From Streptomyces sp. S.PNR 29 (lineage in GTDB: Bacteria > Actinomycetota > Actinomycetes > Streptomycetales > Streptomycetaceae): a stretch of 64,000 nt of DNA. This document shows positions 36,727 through 46,509 of the stretch, in pieces. The stretch is taken from contig NZ_JANUQM010000012.1 of NCBI RefSeq assembly GCF_030386795.1, forward strand, positions 248,001 through 312,000, read 5' to 3'. Positions within the stretch are counted from its first letter, which is position 1, and every line of letters begins with the position of its first letter. The notes below the pieces were generated by a model. The model did no database searches, was not told the DNA's origin, and saw nothing but the letters and a program-made list of their open reading frames with translations. A program made the position numbers and the translations under genes.

Positions 36727-37437
36727 ATGAACGCACCACTGCCCGAAACGGCCACGGACCCCGGCCCCGCGAGACCGACAGAAGAACAACTCGCCCATCA
36801 GCGGGCGGCGATCGCCGCACTCGGCCACGAACTGCGGTCCCTGGTGGACGCCACCGTACGCACCGCGGCCTCGGCGGACGTCCTGCACCACGTTGCGGAC
36901 GGTGTGCGTCGGCTCGCCGGACAGCTGACCGGCCGACAGCGCGCACCGGCAGAGATACCCGCCGTGGACGAGTTCCCCGGAGGGGTCCGGATGTACAGCC
37001 CCGTCACCGGAGCCGGCAGCCCCCTCGCCCCGCCCCTGCGGGTGACGCAGGACGCCGACGGCATCGTCGGCCGCTGCACCCTCGGCATCGCCCACGAAGG
37101 CCCGCCCGGCTACGGACACGGCGGCATGAGCGCCATGCTGCTGGACGAGGTCATGGGCTGGGCCTGCGTCGCGGCCGGAACGCCGGGCATGACGGTCTCC
37201 CTGCAGGTGCGGTACCACCGACCCGTGCCGCTGGAGACCCCCCTACGGGTCTACGCCCGCGTCACGGGGACCGAGGGCCGCAAGGTCTTCGTGGCCGGGT
37301 CGATCAGCGTCGAGGGGGACCCGTCGACCGCCGTGGTCACCGCGGACGGCACCTTCGTCTCGCCCGACCCCGACCGCACCCGCGCTCTGTTCCCGGCCAT
37401 GCAAGGACCGCCGCGAACAGCCGGCCCTCCCCGCTGA
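36727..37437 (+). CDS. PaaI-type hotdog thioesterase family protein
   Basis: A 236-residue protein. The C-terminal half (about 95-225) is a hotdog-fold thioesterase domain: GPPGYGHGGMSAMLLDEVMGWA carries the usual active-site HGG and Asp/Glu, followed by LQVRYHRPVPLETPLRVYARV. The N-terminal 90 residues are extra and lack a clear family match. The start ATG follows 44 bases after the dehydrogenase, so it is likely the third gene of the same operon. Confidence 0.82.
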   Translation: MNAPLPETATDPGPARPTEEQLAHQRAAIAALGHELRSLVDATVRTAASADVLHHVADGVRRLAGQLTGRQRAPAEIPAVDEFPGGVRMYSPVTGAGSPLAPPLRVTQDADGIVGRCTLGIAHEGPPGYGHGGMSAMLLDEVMGWACVAAGTPGMTVSLQVRYHRPVPLETPLRVYARVTGTEGRKVFVAGSISVEGDPSTAVVTADGTFVSPDPDRTRALFPAMQGPPRTAGPPR

Positions 37438-37577
37438 CCCGCCGCACGGCTTTCAGCACGGCGTCATCAGCGACACCGCCCGGTACCGGTCACGGCTCCC
37501 GTCGAGAGCCGGGCGGCAGTTGAACCCAGGTGCGGTTCCGTGAACGATCCCCACCGACCCCTTGACGGCTCCTCTAT

Positions 37578-37618
37578 GACTGCGTAGACATGACTACGCA
37601 GACATGACAGCGCAGTCA
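37578..37618. repeat. Nested inverted and direct repeats upstream of the LacI gene
   Basis: Within 41 bases there are an outer inverted repeat (TGACTGCG 37578-37585 with CGCAGTCA 37611-37618), an inner one (CTGCGTA 37580-37586 with TACGCAG 37595-37601), and a direct repeat of GACATGAC (37587 and 37602). This lies about 80-115 bases before the regulator start in the 256-base gap 37438-37693 and is the best candidate for the regulator's own operators. No other part of the gap shows clear structure. Confidence 0.55.
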
Positions 37619-37693
37619 GGCGGCCTCGGACACGAGTCGGGCAGGCGGTGTCTGACACCATAGGGCTGGATCGTGCGGTCGGCGGGAGGTGCC

Positions 37694-38830
37694 ATGACGC
37701 GAGGGACAGGGCGGGGCGGTAGCTCCGCCGCGCCGAGCAGCATGGACGTGGCCCGCGTGGCCGGGGTCTCCCAGAAGACGGTGTCGAGGGTCTTCAACGA
37801 TGAGCCGTACGTCTCCGCGGAGGTGCGCCGACGCGTCCTGGAAGCCGCCGAGCAGCTCGGTTACCGGCGCAACAGTGCCGCCCGGGCACTGGCCTCCGGA
37901 CGCACCCGCTCCATCGGCGTGGTCACGCTGGGCACAGCCCTGTACGGGCCGGCCTCACTGCTCATGGGTGTCGAGCGGGTCGTCCGCGACACGGGCTACG
38001 CACTCCGCGTGGTCAACTCGGTGGAAGGCGACCTTGCGGGCATCGCGGGCGCCGTGGACTCGCTCCTCGACCAGGGCGTGGACGGCATCGTCATCTCCGA
38101 ACCGATCGACGAGGCCGGAGAGGACGGAGACGTGACCCTCCGCGTCGCCGTGCCGGTCCTCGTCATCGGCGCCCCGCCGCCCGTCACCGCGCCCACGGTG
38201 CTGACCGTGGGCGACGGTGCCGACCTGATGGCGCGTACCGCGACCGAACACCTGCTGGGACTCGGTCATCCGACGGTTCATCACCTGGCCGGTCCACAGC
38301 GCTGGTACGCCGCCCGGGACCGCCTGGAAGGATGGCGAGCGACGCTGACGGCACACGGCAGAGACGTACCTCCGGTCATCGCGGGCGACTGGTCGGCCGC
38401 GTCCGGGTACGCGGCCGGGCGCGAACTGGCCGAGGACGGTGACGTCACCGCGGTCTTCGCCGCCAACGACGACATGGCGATCGGTCTCATCCACGCGCTC
38501 ACGGAGGCCGGACGGCGCGTACCGGAGGACGTCAGCGTCGTCGGCTTCGACGACATTCCGGTCGCCGCCCATGTGGCTCCTCCCCTGACCACGGTGCGGC
38601 AGCCGTTCGACGCCGTGGCGCAGGAGGGACTCAAGCGTCTCGTGCACGTCATCGAGAACCCGGAGGCAGCCCCCTTGACGGCCAGTGACCCACCGGTCGA
38701 TCTCATCATCCGCGCCTCGACCGCGCCGCCGCCGAACCGGACGACCCCGGCTCGCGGGCGGCGCGCCGCCTCCCGTTCCCGACGGGGAAAGCCCGATCCG
38801 TCGCTCTCGAACGGAGGCCCCGCCACCTGA
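37694..38830 (+). CDS. LacI-family transcriptional regulator
   Basis: A 378-residue repressor. The N-terminal helix-turn-helix is intact (SMDVARVAGVSQKTVSRVFN) and is followed by a hinge (NSAARALASGRTRSIGVV) and a periplasmic-binding-like sensor domain (VFAANDDMAIGLIHAL, VSVVGFDDIPVAAHVAPPLTT). ATG 37694 has GGGAGGT 5 bases upstream; an in-frame GTG at 37673 is less likely. The tail is Arg/Ser-rich. It precedes the second sugar importer and GH42 gene, which it probably controls. Confidence 0.93.
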   Translation: MTRGTGRGGSSAAPSSMDVARVAGVSQKTVSRVFNDEPYVSAEVRRRVLEAAEQLGYRRNSAARALASGRTRSIGVVTLGTALYGPASLLMGVERVVRDTGYALRVVNSVEGDLAGIAGAVDSLLDQGVDGIVISEPIDEAGEDGDVTLRVAVPVLVIGAPPPVTAPTVLTVGDGADLMARTATEHLLGLGHPTVHHLAGPQRWYAARDRLEGWRATLTAHGRDVPPVIAGDWSAASGYAAGRELAEDGDVTAVFAANDDMAIGLIHALTEAGRRVPEDVSVVGFDDIPVAAHVAPPLTTVRQPFDAVAQEGLKRLVHVIENPEAAPLTASDPPVDLIIRASTAPPPNRTTPARGRRAASRSRRGKPDPSLSNGGPAT

Positions 38831-39204
38831 CACCGAATGACACCGGCCTGCCCGCGCGGCAACGGCCCATGACCGAAGCGTGACCCCAGGGCAAGCCGCC
38901 CGACCGGTCACTGCCCGGCCGCTCCGGGCGCGCCCCTCGCCCCGGGCGACGCGCGCGGTCACCCCTGATCCCAGCATGCCCTGAGCCGGCTCGGAGCACC
39001 CTGTACGGGGCTCCCTCACCTCTTCTCTCCGGCCGCGATCTCCGCCTCCGCAACACATGGCGCGTCGTCGGCCCCGTCCACCTGGACGCGCCCCGGCCAT
39101 GCCGGCGTTCCAGCCCGGTCGCGCGTCCGCGCCTTCCGTCCCACACCCCTTCGGCACGCCCTCGCCAGGCATGCCGCCACCTTCGCCATCGGCGGGAGTT
39201 CACC
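38831..39204. other. 374-base intergenic region without a gene
   Basis: This gap between the LacI gene and the next binding-protein gene is very GC-rich. I see no coding frame with family signals, no clear promoter box and no copy of the upstream repeat. The transporter promoter is presumably in its right half. A ribosome site GGCGGGAG precedes the next gene. Confidence 0.5.
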
Positions 39205-40596
39205 ATGCCCCGAACCACATTCCTGTCCAGCGCGTCCCCGATGAGCCGTCGGCTGTTCCTCACCACGACGGGCGCCCTCTCCTTCGGCGCCGCCCTCACT
39301 GCTTGCGGCGGCGGTGACAACGGCGGTTCCTCCGCCGCCGGCAAGCCGGTCAGCCGCGCCGACATCGACAAGGCGATGAAGACGCCGACCGAGCTGACGT
39401 TCTGGACCTGGGTACCGAACATCGACAAGGAGGTCGCCCTCTTCGAGAAGAAGTACCCGGCCGTCAAGGTCAAGGTCGTCAACGCCGGTCAGGGCACCCC
39501 GCAGTACACCAAGCTGCGTACGGCGCTCAAGGCCGGCAGCGGCGCCCCGGACATGGTGCAGATCGAGTACCAGGCGATCCCGACCTTCACGATCACGGAC
39601 AGCCTGCTGGACCTTCGGCCCTACGGCGCCGCCACGCTCAAGGACGAGTTCGTCGACTGGACTTGGGGCCAGGTCAGCGGCAGCGACGGCGAGGTCTGGG
39701 CGATCCCGCAGGACACCGGCCCGATGGGCATGCTGTACCGGAAGGACATCTTCGACAAGCACGGCATCGAAGTGCCGGGCACCTGGGACGAGTTCGCCGA
39801 AGCAGCGCGCAAGCTGCACAAGGCCGACCCCGGCGTGTACCTCACCAACCTCGCGGCCAACCAGGTCGCCGCCTGGCACGGGCTGCTGTGGCAGGCGGGT
39901 GCCAGGCCGTACGTCGTCTCCGGCAAGAGCGACATCACCATCAGCGTCGACGACGCGGTGTCGAAGAAACTCGGCGCGTACTGGGGTGGGCTGGCGAAGG
40001 AGGGGGTCATCGGTGTCGAGCCGGACTTCACCGATGCCTGGTACGCGGCGCTCAACAAGGGCAAGTACGCGACCTGGATCACCGCGGCCTGGGGCCCGGT
40101 CTTTCTCTCCGGTTCGGCCAAGGCCACCGCCGGCAAATGGCGGGCGGCGCCGCTGCCGCAGTGGGACGCCGCCAAGCCCAGCTCGGGCAACTGGGGCGGC
40201 TCGACGACGGCGGTCATCCGGTCGACCAAGAATCCCATCGCGGCCGCCCTGTTCGCGCAGTTCCTCAACAGCGACCCGGCGAGCGCCAAGATGTTCGCCA
40301 CCGAGCAGTTCTTCTTCCCGGCGACGAAGGCCCTCCTCACCGACCCCGACTTCGCCTCGGACGCTCCGTCGTTCTACGGCGGTCAGAAGGTCAACCAGGT
40401 CTTCGCCGGCATCAGCGACACGGTCAATGCCTCGTTCCAGTGGCCTCCCTTCCTGGACAAGGCGGCGACGGACTGGACCGAGACGGTCGGCAAGTCTCTG
40501 GCCGACAAGACCGACACGGTCGCCGCGCTGGGCACGTGGCAGACGCGCCTGACCACGTACGCCAAGGGTCAGGGCTTCACCGTCAAGGGGGGCTGA
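39205..40596 (+). CDS. Sugar-binding lipoprotein of second ABC importer
   Basis: A 463-residue solute-binding protein (family 1). The signal has a twin-arginine-like start (MSRRLFLTTTG) and the lipobox LTAC, placing the lipidated Cys near residue 33. The binding domain follows (LTFWTWVPNIDKEVALFEKKYP, AWGPVFLSG). It starts the importer-GH42 operon downstream of the LacI gene. It is only distantly similar in sequence to the binding protein at 32598-33884, so the two importers probably take different substrates. Confidence 0.93.
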   Translation: MPRTTFLSSASPMSRRLFLTTTGALSFGAALTACGGGDNGGSSAAGKPVSRADIDKAMKTPTELTFWTWVPNIDKEVALFEKKYPAVKVKVVNAGQGTPQYTKLRTALKAGSGAPDMVQIEYQAIPTFTITDSLLDLRPYGAATLKDEFVDWTWGQVSGSDGEVWAIPQDTGPMGMLYRKDIFDKHGIEVPGTWDEFAEAARKLHKADPGVYLTNLAANQVAAWHGLLWQAGARPYVVSGKSDITISVDDAVSKKLGAYWGGLAKEGVIGVEPDFTDAWYAALNKGKYATWITAAWGPVFLSGSAKATAGKWRAAPLPQWDAAKPSSGNWGGSTTAVIRSTKNPIAAALFAQFLNSDPASAKMFATEQFFFPATKALLTDPDFASDAPSFYGGQKVNQVFAGISDTVNASFQWPPFLDKAATDWTETVGKSLADKTDTVAALGTWQTRLTTYAKGQGFTVKGG

Positions 40597-40597
40597 G

Positions 40598-41476
40598 ATG
40601 GCTGCCACGCACCGTCGTCGATCAGCGGGGCCGCTGTTCGTCGCACCGTTCATGGTGCTGTTCCTGCTGCTCTTCCTCGCCCCACTCGGCTATGCCGCGT
40701 ACCTCAGCCTGTTCCAGGAGCGACTGGTCGGCGGAAGGGTGTTCGTCGGTCTCGACAACTACGTCCAGGCCCTGAGCGACGCGCAGTTCCTGGGCGGTGT
40801 CGGCCGCGTCGCGCTGTTCTTCGTGCTCCAGGTCCCCGTGATGCTGCTGCTGGCGCTGCTGTTCGCGCTCGCGCTCGACAGTGGTCTGCTGCGCCTCGCG
40901 CGCGTGATCCGGCTGGGCATCTTCGTTCCCTACGCCGTGCCGAGCGTGGTCGCCGCGCTCATGTGGGGCTATCTGTACGGCCCGGACTTCGGCCCCTTCG
41001 CCCAGCTGAGCCGCACGCTGGAGCTGCCGGCCCCGCACTTCCTCAGCGACGGCTGGATGCTCGGCAGCCTGGCGAACATCGTGACGTGGGAGTTCGTCGG
41101 CTACAACATGATCATCCTGTACGCCGCCCTGCGTACGATCCCGCAGGAGTTGTACGAGGCGGCCGCGATGGACGGTGCCGGTGCCTGGCGCATCGCCTGG
41201 TCGGTCAAGCTCCCCGCGCTCCGCCCGGCGCTGCTGCTCACCCTGCTGTTCTCCGTGATCGGCAGCTTCCAGCTGTTCAACGAACCGAACCTGCTGATGA
41301 AGATCGCCCCGGACGTGATCAGCAGTTCCTACACCGCCAACCTCTACGCCTACTCCCTGGCCTTCACCGGCCAGCAGGTCAACTACGCGGCCACGGTGTC
41401 CTTCCTCCTGGGCCTCGTCATCGTGATCGCCTCCTACGGCGTCCTGCTCACCGCGAACCGCAGGGGGACCCCGTGA
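40598..41476 (+). CDS. Sugar ABC transporter permease (MalF type)
   Basis: A 292-residue CUT1 permease with six helices. The EAA loop is seen as LYEAAAMDGAGAWRIAWSVKLPAL. The ATG lies one base after the binding-protein stop, and the stop overlaps the next permease (GTGA). Confidence 0.94.
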   Translation: MAATHRRRSAGPLFVAPFMVLFLLLFLAPLGYAAYLSLFQERLVGGRVFVGLDNYVQALSDAQFLGGVGRVALFFVLQVPVMLLLALLFALALDSGLLRLARVIRLGIFVPYAVPSVVAALMWGYLYGPDFGPFAQLSRTLELPAPHFLSDGWMLGSLANIVTWEFVGYNMIILYAALRTIPQELYEAAAMDGAGAWRIAWSVKLPALRPALLLTLLFSVIGSFQLFNEPNLLMKIAPDVISSSYTANLYAYSLAFTGQQVNYAATVSFLLGLVIVIASYGVLLTANRRGTP

Positions 41477-42399
41477 CGACGACACCGCCGGCCACGGCCG
41501 CCGCGACGACGACGCAGCCGGCGCGCACCGCCCACGCGAAAACGCACTCGGCCCGCCGCAGCACCCCGCTGACGATCGCCATGCTGGCCGCCCTGGCCTA
41601 CTTCCTCCTTCCCCTCCTGTGGCTGCTGATCGCCTCGACCAAGAGCACACAGGACCTGTTCAACAGCTTCGGCCTGTGGTTCTCCGACACTCCGCAACTG
41701 CTGACGAACATCAAGGAGACCTTCACCCAGGACGACGGGGTGTTCGCGCACTGGCTGCTCAACACGATGCTGTACGCCGTCGTCAGCGCGGTCGGCGCCG
41801 CGCTGCTCGCGGCCGCCGGAGGGTACGGGTTCGCCAAGTTCCGCTTCCGCGGTGACCGGGCCGCCCTCAACCTCGTACTCGGCGCCGTCATGGTCCCGAC
41901 CACCGCCCTGGCGATCCCGACCTATCTGCTCTTCGCGAAGGCGGGCCTGGTCAACACCCCCTGGGCGATCATCCTGCCCTCGCTCGTGAACCCGTTCGGC
42001 CTGTATCTCATGCGTATCCACGCCCAGGACGCGGTCCCCGACAGCATCCTGGAGGCTGCCCGCATCGACGGCGCGGGCGAGGCGCGGATCTTCTTCCGCA
42101 TCGCCCTCAGGCTGCTGGGCCCCGGCCTGGTCACGGTCCTGCTCTTCACACTGGTCGCCACCTGGAACAACTACTTCCTGCCGCTGATCATGCTCAACGA
42201 CCCGAACCTGTACCCCATCACGGTCGGCCTCTCCTCCTGGGCGGCCCAGGCGCAGAACGGTGGAGCGGGCGCCAGCAGCGACATGCTCGCGCTGGTCGTG
42301 ACCGGCTCGCTGATCTCGATCGTTCCGCTGGTCGTGGCCTTCCTCATGCTCCAGCGCTACTGGCAGAGCGGTCTGGCCACCGGCGGCGTCAAGCAGTAG
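41473..42399 (+). CDS. Sugar ABC transporter permease (MalG type)
   Basis: A 308-residue CUT1 permease with an extended Thr/Ala-rich N-terminus. The EAA loop is seen as ILEAARIDGAGEARIFFRIALRLL. GTG 41473 overlaps the first permease; a much longer in-frame reading from 40963 is inside that gene. As in the other importer, no ATPase gene accompanies it. Confidence 0.93.
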   Translation: MTTTPPATAAATTTQPARTAHAKTHSARRSTPLTIAMLAALAYFLLPLLWLLIASTKSTQDLFNSFGLWFSDTPQLLTNIKETFTQDDGVFAHWLLNTMLYAVVSAVGAALLAAAGGYGFAKFRFRGDRAALNLVLGAVMVPTTALAIPTYLLFAKAGLVNTPWAIILPSLVNPFGLYLMRIHAQDAVPDSILEAARIDGAGEARIFFRIALRLLGPGLVTVLLFTLVATWNNYFLPLIMLNDPNLYPITVGLSSWAAQAQNGGAGASSDMLALVVTGSLISIVPLVVAFLMLQRYWQSGLATGGVKQ

Positions 42400-42447
42400 G
42401 GCACGCAGTCCCCGTACCACTCCCCCACTCTTCGGAGGTTCCCTTTC

Positions 42448-44592
42448 ATGGCGGCTCTGCCTGCCCGCGTCCTCTTCGGCGCCGCGTACTACCACGAGTA
42501 CCAGCCCTACGAACGGCCCGGCGAACGCCTCAAGACGGACCTGGACCTGATGGCCGACGCCCACGTCACCGTGATCCGGGTCGGCGAGTCCGTCTGGTCC
42601 ACCTGGGAACCGGAGAACGGCCGCTTCGACCTCGACTGGCTCCAGCCGGTCCTCGACGGCGCCCATGAACGCGGCATCTCCGTCGTCCTCGGCACCCCCA
42701 CGTACGCCGTCCCTCCGTGGCTGGCCCGCCAGTACCCGGAGATCACGGGCGAGTACGCCACGGGGCAGCGCCTCGGCTGGGGCGCCCGACAGGAGGTCGA
42801 CTTCACCCATCCCGCCTTCCGGTTCCACGCCGAACGAGTCGTCCGCAGGATCGTCTCCCGGTACGCGGACCACCCGGCCGTCGTCGGTTTCCAGGTGGAC
42901 AACGAACCCGGCCTGCACCTCTTCCACAACCGCGGTGTCTTCCAGCGCTTCGTGGACCATCTGCGCGAGAAGTACGGCGACGTGGAAACCCTCAACCGTG
43001 CATGGGGCCTGGTCTACTGGTCCCATCGCCTGTCGACATGGGCCGACCTGTGGACGCCGGACGGAAACGAACAGCCTCAGTACGACGTCGCCTGGCGCGA
43101 GTTCCAGGCCCGCCAGGTCACCGAGTTCATCGGCTGGCAGGCCGACATCGTCCGCGAGTACGCCCGGCCCGAGCAGTTCGTCACCACCTGTATCTCCTAC
43201 ACCCGCCAGGGGGTCGAGGACGACGAGCTGACCGACCGCCTCGACATCGCCTCCGGCAACCCGTACTACGACATGCAGGACGGCCTCCTCCTGCCGGACT
43301 CCACGCCCGACGTCCATGAGCAGATCTGGAAGACCACCGGTGTGTGGGCTCTGTACCAGACCGCCGACTGGATGTTCTCCTCCCGTCAGGCACCGTTCCT
43401 GGTGACCGAGACCAACGCCGGCTCGATCGGTTTCCCCTGGGACAACCGCCCCGCCTACGACGGCCAGTGGCGGCAGGCCGCCTGGGCGCTCGTCGCGCGC
43501 GGGGCCCGCATGATCGAGTACTGGCACTGGCACACGCTGCACTTCGGCGCGGAGACCTACTGGGGCGGCATCCTCCCCCACACCGGTCGGCCCGGCCGGA
43601 CGTACGCGGAACTCGCCCGCCTGGGCGCGGAGTTCGAGACGGCGGGCGGGCTCGTCGCCGGCCTCGAACCGGACGCCGACATCACCATGGTGTACTCGAC
43701 GCCGAGCAAATGGCTCATGCAGAAGTACCCCCCGCTCGCCAAGCCGGACGGCGAACCGGACCCGGCCGCCTACCACCGCTTCTTCGACCCCTTCTACCGC
43801 GGCGCGTTCGACGCCGGGCGCCAGGTCCGCATCGTCCACGCCCGCCAGTTGCACGATCCACGCGGGGAGCGCGAGGGTCTTTCGCCGGAGGAGGCCGTCC
43901 GCCGCCACCCGGTCCTCGTCGTCCCGGCGTTGTACCTCGCCGCCGACTCGTCCCTCGACTGGCTGGCCGCCTACGCCCATGCGGGCGGCCACCTGGTCCT
44001 CGGACCGCGCACCGGTTACGCCGACCAGGAGGCCCGGGCCCGCACCGAGCCGGCCCCCGGACGTCTCGGCGACGCCGCGGGCGTCACCTACGACGAGTTC
44101 AGCAACCTCGTGCGGGAGGTCCCCGTGCGGTCGGCACCCGGCGCCCCCCTCGACCTCCCCGACGGCGCGACCGGGACGCGCTGGGCGGACGGCCTGACCG
44201 TCACCGACGCCGACGTACTCGCCACGTACGACCATCCGCACTTCGGCCGCTGGCCCGCGGTCACCACCCGCCGTCACGGCGAGGGCCGCGTGACGTACGT
44301 CGGCACGGTGCCCGGCCGTGACCTCGCCCGGGCACTGGCCGAGTGGCTGACACCGTCCTCACGGCACGCATGGCAGGACCTCCCCGCGTCCGTCACGGCC
44401 GCGACGGGCACCTCCACGGACGGACGCCGGGTCCACATCGTCCACAACTGGAGCTGGGAGCCCGCGAGCGTCATCACGCCGGTGGAGCTGTCCGACGTCC
44501 TGACCGGCGCGTTCCTCCCCGCGGGAGCGTCACTGAACCTCGGAGCGTGGGAGGTACGCGTGCTCGTCTTCGCCGGCACCCCCGAGGCCTGA
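42448..44592 (+). CDS. GH42 family beta-galactosidase
   Basis: A 714-residue intracellular beta-galactosidase. The TIM barrel begins with FGAAYYHEYQP and has the acid/base glutamate in FQVDNEPG (about E153) and the nucleophile in FLVTETNAGS (about E321). A trimerisation domain (about 395-620) and a C-terminal beta domain follow, the normal three-domain layout. There is no signal peptide. GGAGG lies 10 bases before ATG. It closes the LacI-regulated importer operon, so the imported sugar is probably a galactoside such as a galacto- or arabinogalacto-oligosaccharide. Confidence 0.95.
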   Translation: MAALPARVLFGAAYYHEYQPYERPGERLKTDLDLMADAHVTVIRVGESVWSTWEPENGRFDLDWLQPVLDGAHERGISVVLGTPTYAVPPWLARQYPEITGEYATGQRLGWGARQEVDFTHPAFRFHAERVVRRIVSRYADHPAVVGFQVDNEPGLHLFHNRGVFQRFVDHLREKYGDVETLNRAWGLVYWSHRLSTWADLWTPDGNEQPQYDVAWREFQARQVTEFIGWQADIVREYARPEQFVTTCISYTRQGVEDDELTDRLDIASGNPYYDMQDGLLLPDSTPDVHEQIWKTTGVWALYQTADWMFSSRQAPFLVTETNAGSIGFPWDNRPAYDGQWRQAAWALVARGARMIEYWHWHTLHFGAETYWGGILPHTGRPGRTYAELARLGAEFETAGGLVAGLEPDADITMVYSTPSKWLMQKYPPLAKPDGEPDPAAYHRFFDPFYRGAFDAGRQVRIVHARQLHDPRGEREGLSPEEAVRRHPVLVVPALYLAADSSLDWLAAYAHAGGHLVLGPRTGYADQEARARTEPAPGRLGDAAGVTYDEFSNLVREVPVRSAPGAPLDLPDGATGTRWADGLTVTDADVLATYDHPHFGRWPAVTTRRHGEGRVTYVGTVPGRDLARALAEWLTPSSRHAWQDLPASVTAATGTSTDGRRVHIVHNWSWEPASVITPVELSDVLTGAFLPAGASLNLGAWEVRVLVFAGTPEA

Positions 44593-44632
44593 GGCCTCGA
44601 ACCGTTCCTGATCCGTCCCCGAAGGAGGGGCT

Positions 44633-46330
44633 GTGCACAGAAGAAGACTCGCAAGAGCGCTGGGAAGCGTCACGGGAGCGGCGGCGCTGCTGGTGATCCC
44701 CATGGCCAGTGCGCGTGCGTACAACCCGACGGGCGGGATCCTCTACCAGCTCGGAAGCGAACCGTGCCTGAAGGGCCGGGGCAACTGTGCCATCTACCCG
44801 AAGTCGGCGCAGCTGCCGAGCGGACGCCTGGTCGCGTCGTAGGCCCCGGCGTACCTGTCCGATGACCCCCGGTACGCGAAGTACACGAGCAACTGGACCA
44901 ACCCTTATCTCTACGTGCTTCCGCAGCGCGTCGGCGAACTGAAGGCGGGCACGCTGCTCCTGGCCGGTGTCGTGTCGGGCGACGACCACTACTACAGGGA
45001 ACACAAGGCGGCCGACCCCACCTGGACGCCGTCCAACGACGGCGACCGCAGTGACATGGCGATCGCCCTGTACTCCAGCACCGACGAGGGCGTGACGTGG
45101 AAGGTCGTCAACGTCATCGCGAAGGGCGGCTGGCAGGGCGGCAGCGCGGGCGCGATCGGCCGGAACGTGGCTAGCGCGAACACGTACCGGCAGGTGGACC
45201 CGCTGTGGGAGCCGTACCTGATGGTCTACAAGGGCAAGCTCGTCTGTTACTACTCCGACGAGAACGACTACACCGGCTTCGACCCGGCCACCGGCGTACC
45301 GGCACTCGACCCTGCGAACGACACGGCCATGGACTCGCACGGCCAGATCCTCGTCCACAGGACCTGGGACGGGAGCGGCGAGAAGTGGAGCGCTCCCGTC
45401 GTCGACGTCGCGGGACTGACCCAGGACATGGGCGGCGGCAAGACGGAGATCGGCGGCGGGCGGCCCGGTATGACGAACGTCGTCCGCACGACGGACGGCA
45501 GGTGGCTGCTCACCTTCGAGTACTGGGGCGGTGGCGCCAACACCAGGTACAAGGTCGCGGACGACCCGTTGAAGTTCTTCCGCGGTTCCCCTACCGGCAT
45601 GGCCGTCACCGCGCTGCCGGTCGTCGCCGGCTCCCGTCCGCTCGCGACGGGCGGCAGTCCGGTCATCATCAGGCTCCCCGACGGGCGCCTGGTGTACAAC
45701 GCCGCCGGGAGCGGCAGTGTCTGGGTCGACGAGACCGGACGCAGCGACGGCGTGTGGAAGGAGTACCAGACGACTTCGCGGGCCGGCTACAGCCGCACCC
45801 TGCAGTACGTCGAGGGCACCGGCCGCATCGCGATCCTCAACAACCAGGACACCTCGACGCTCGCGTACGCCGAGGTGGATCTCGGCCACTCGGCCGGGGC
45901 CTACCACCAGCTGGTGAACCGGAAGACGGGGCAGATGATCGGCACCGGAAACAAGACCAACGACGCCAACATCGGCAACGGCGACGTCCCTGATGTCACC
46001 CTCGAAGACGCCGGATCGGCGGCGAACCCGGACACCCAGTACTGGCATGTCATGCCCAAGCCCGAAGGCGGCGTGACGCTGCTCAACAAGTCGGGAGGCC
46101 GTGCGGCGGCCATCTGGACGGGCGACGCGACGGCCGGCCGGCGGATCGGACAGTGGGTCGACGACAGTGCTGCCGGCAGCTGGAACATCGTCAGGACCGA
46201 CGACGGGTTCTTCAAGCTCCAGTCGGTCAAGAACAGGGACCTGTACCTGACCGGGGCCTCCGACGGAGCACCGCTCACCTTGCAGTACGCGGTCGCGGAC
46301 GGCTCACAGGACTGGAAGCTCGTCCCGTAG
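44633..46330 (+). pseudogene. Broken secreted sialidase-like protein with ricin-B domain
   Basis: The reading frame opens with a signal peptide (from GTG 44633) and 69 residues ending SGRLVAS, then an in-frame TAG at 44840-44842, and continues in the same frame (APAYLSDDPRYAKYTSNWTNPYLYVLPQ) to 46330. The remainder has BNR/sialidase-like propeller sequence (LYSSTDEGVTWKVVN, GGRPGMTNVVRTTDGRW) and a ricin-type lectin domain (about the last 150 residues). The join at the TAG also looks too short by some 30 residues compared with what I recall of such proteins, so a deletion probably created the stop. Translation could restart downstream but would lack a signal. Confidence 0.8.
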
Positions 46331-46362
46331 GCCCCGGTCTGCGGACGTTTCTCGTGAGGCCG

Positions 46363-46396
46363 AGCCGGGGCGCGCTGATGAAGCGACGCCCCGGCT
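46363..46396. terminator. Hairpin terminator between convergent genes
   Basis: A perfect 10-base stem (AGCCGGGGCG at 46363-46372 with its complement at 46387-46396) and a 14-base loop is followed by TT on the plus strand. It lies 33 bases after the broken sialidase-like gene and before the convergent phosphatase gene. Confidence 0.75.
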
Positions 46397-46509
46397 TTGG
46401 ACAACTCATCTGCCTCCCGCCCCCCGCCGACGTCTGATCGCCGCGGATCATCCGGCGCGCGGTGCCAACGCCATGGGCGGTGTTCCCAGCGCCATGGCCG
46501 ACCGCTTGC

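Noticed and set aside
44840..44842. The in-frame TAG read as pyrrolysine or by programmed read-through
   Set aside because: No pyrrolysine genes are seen, actinomycetes do not use it, and the surrounding sequence seems shortened, which points to simple gene damage.
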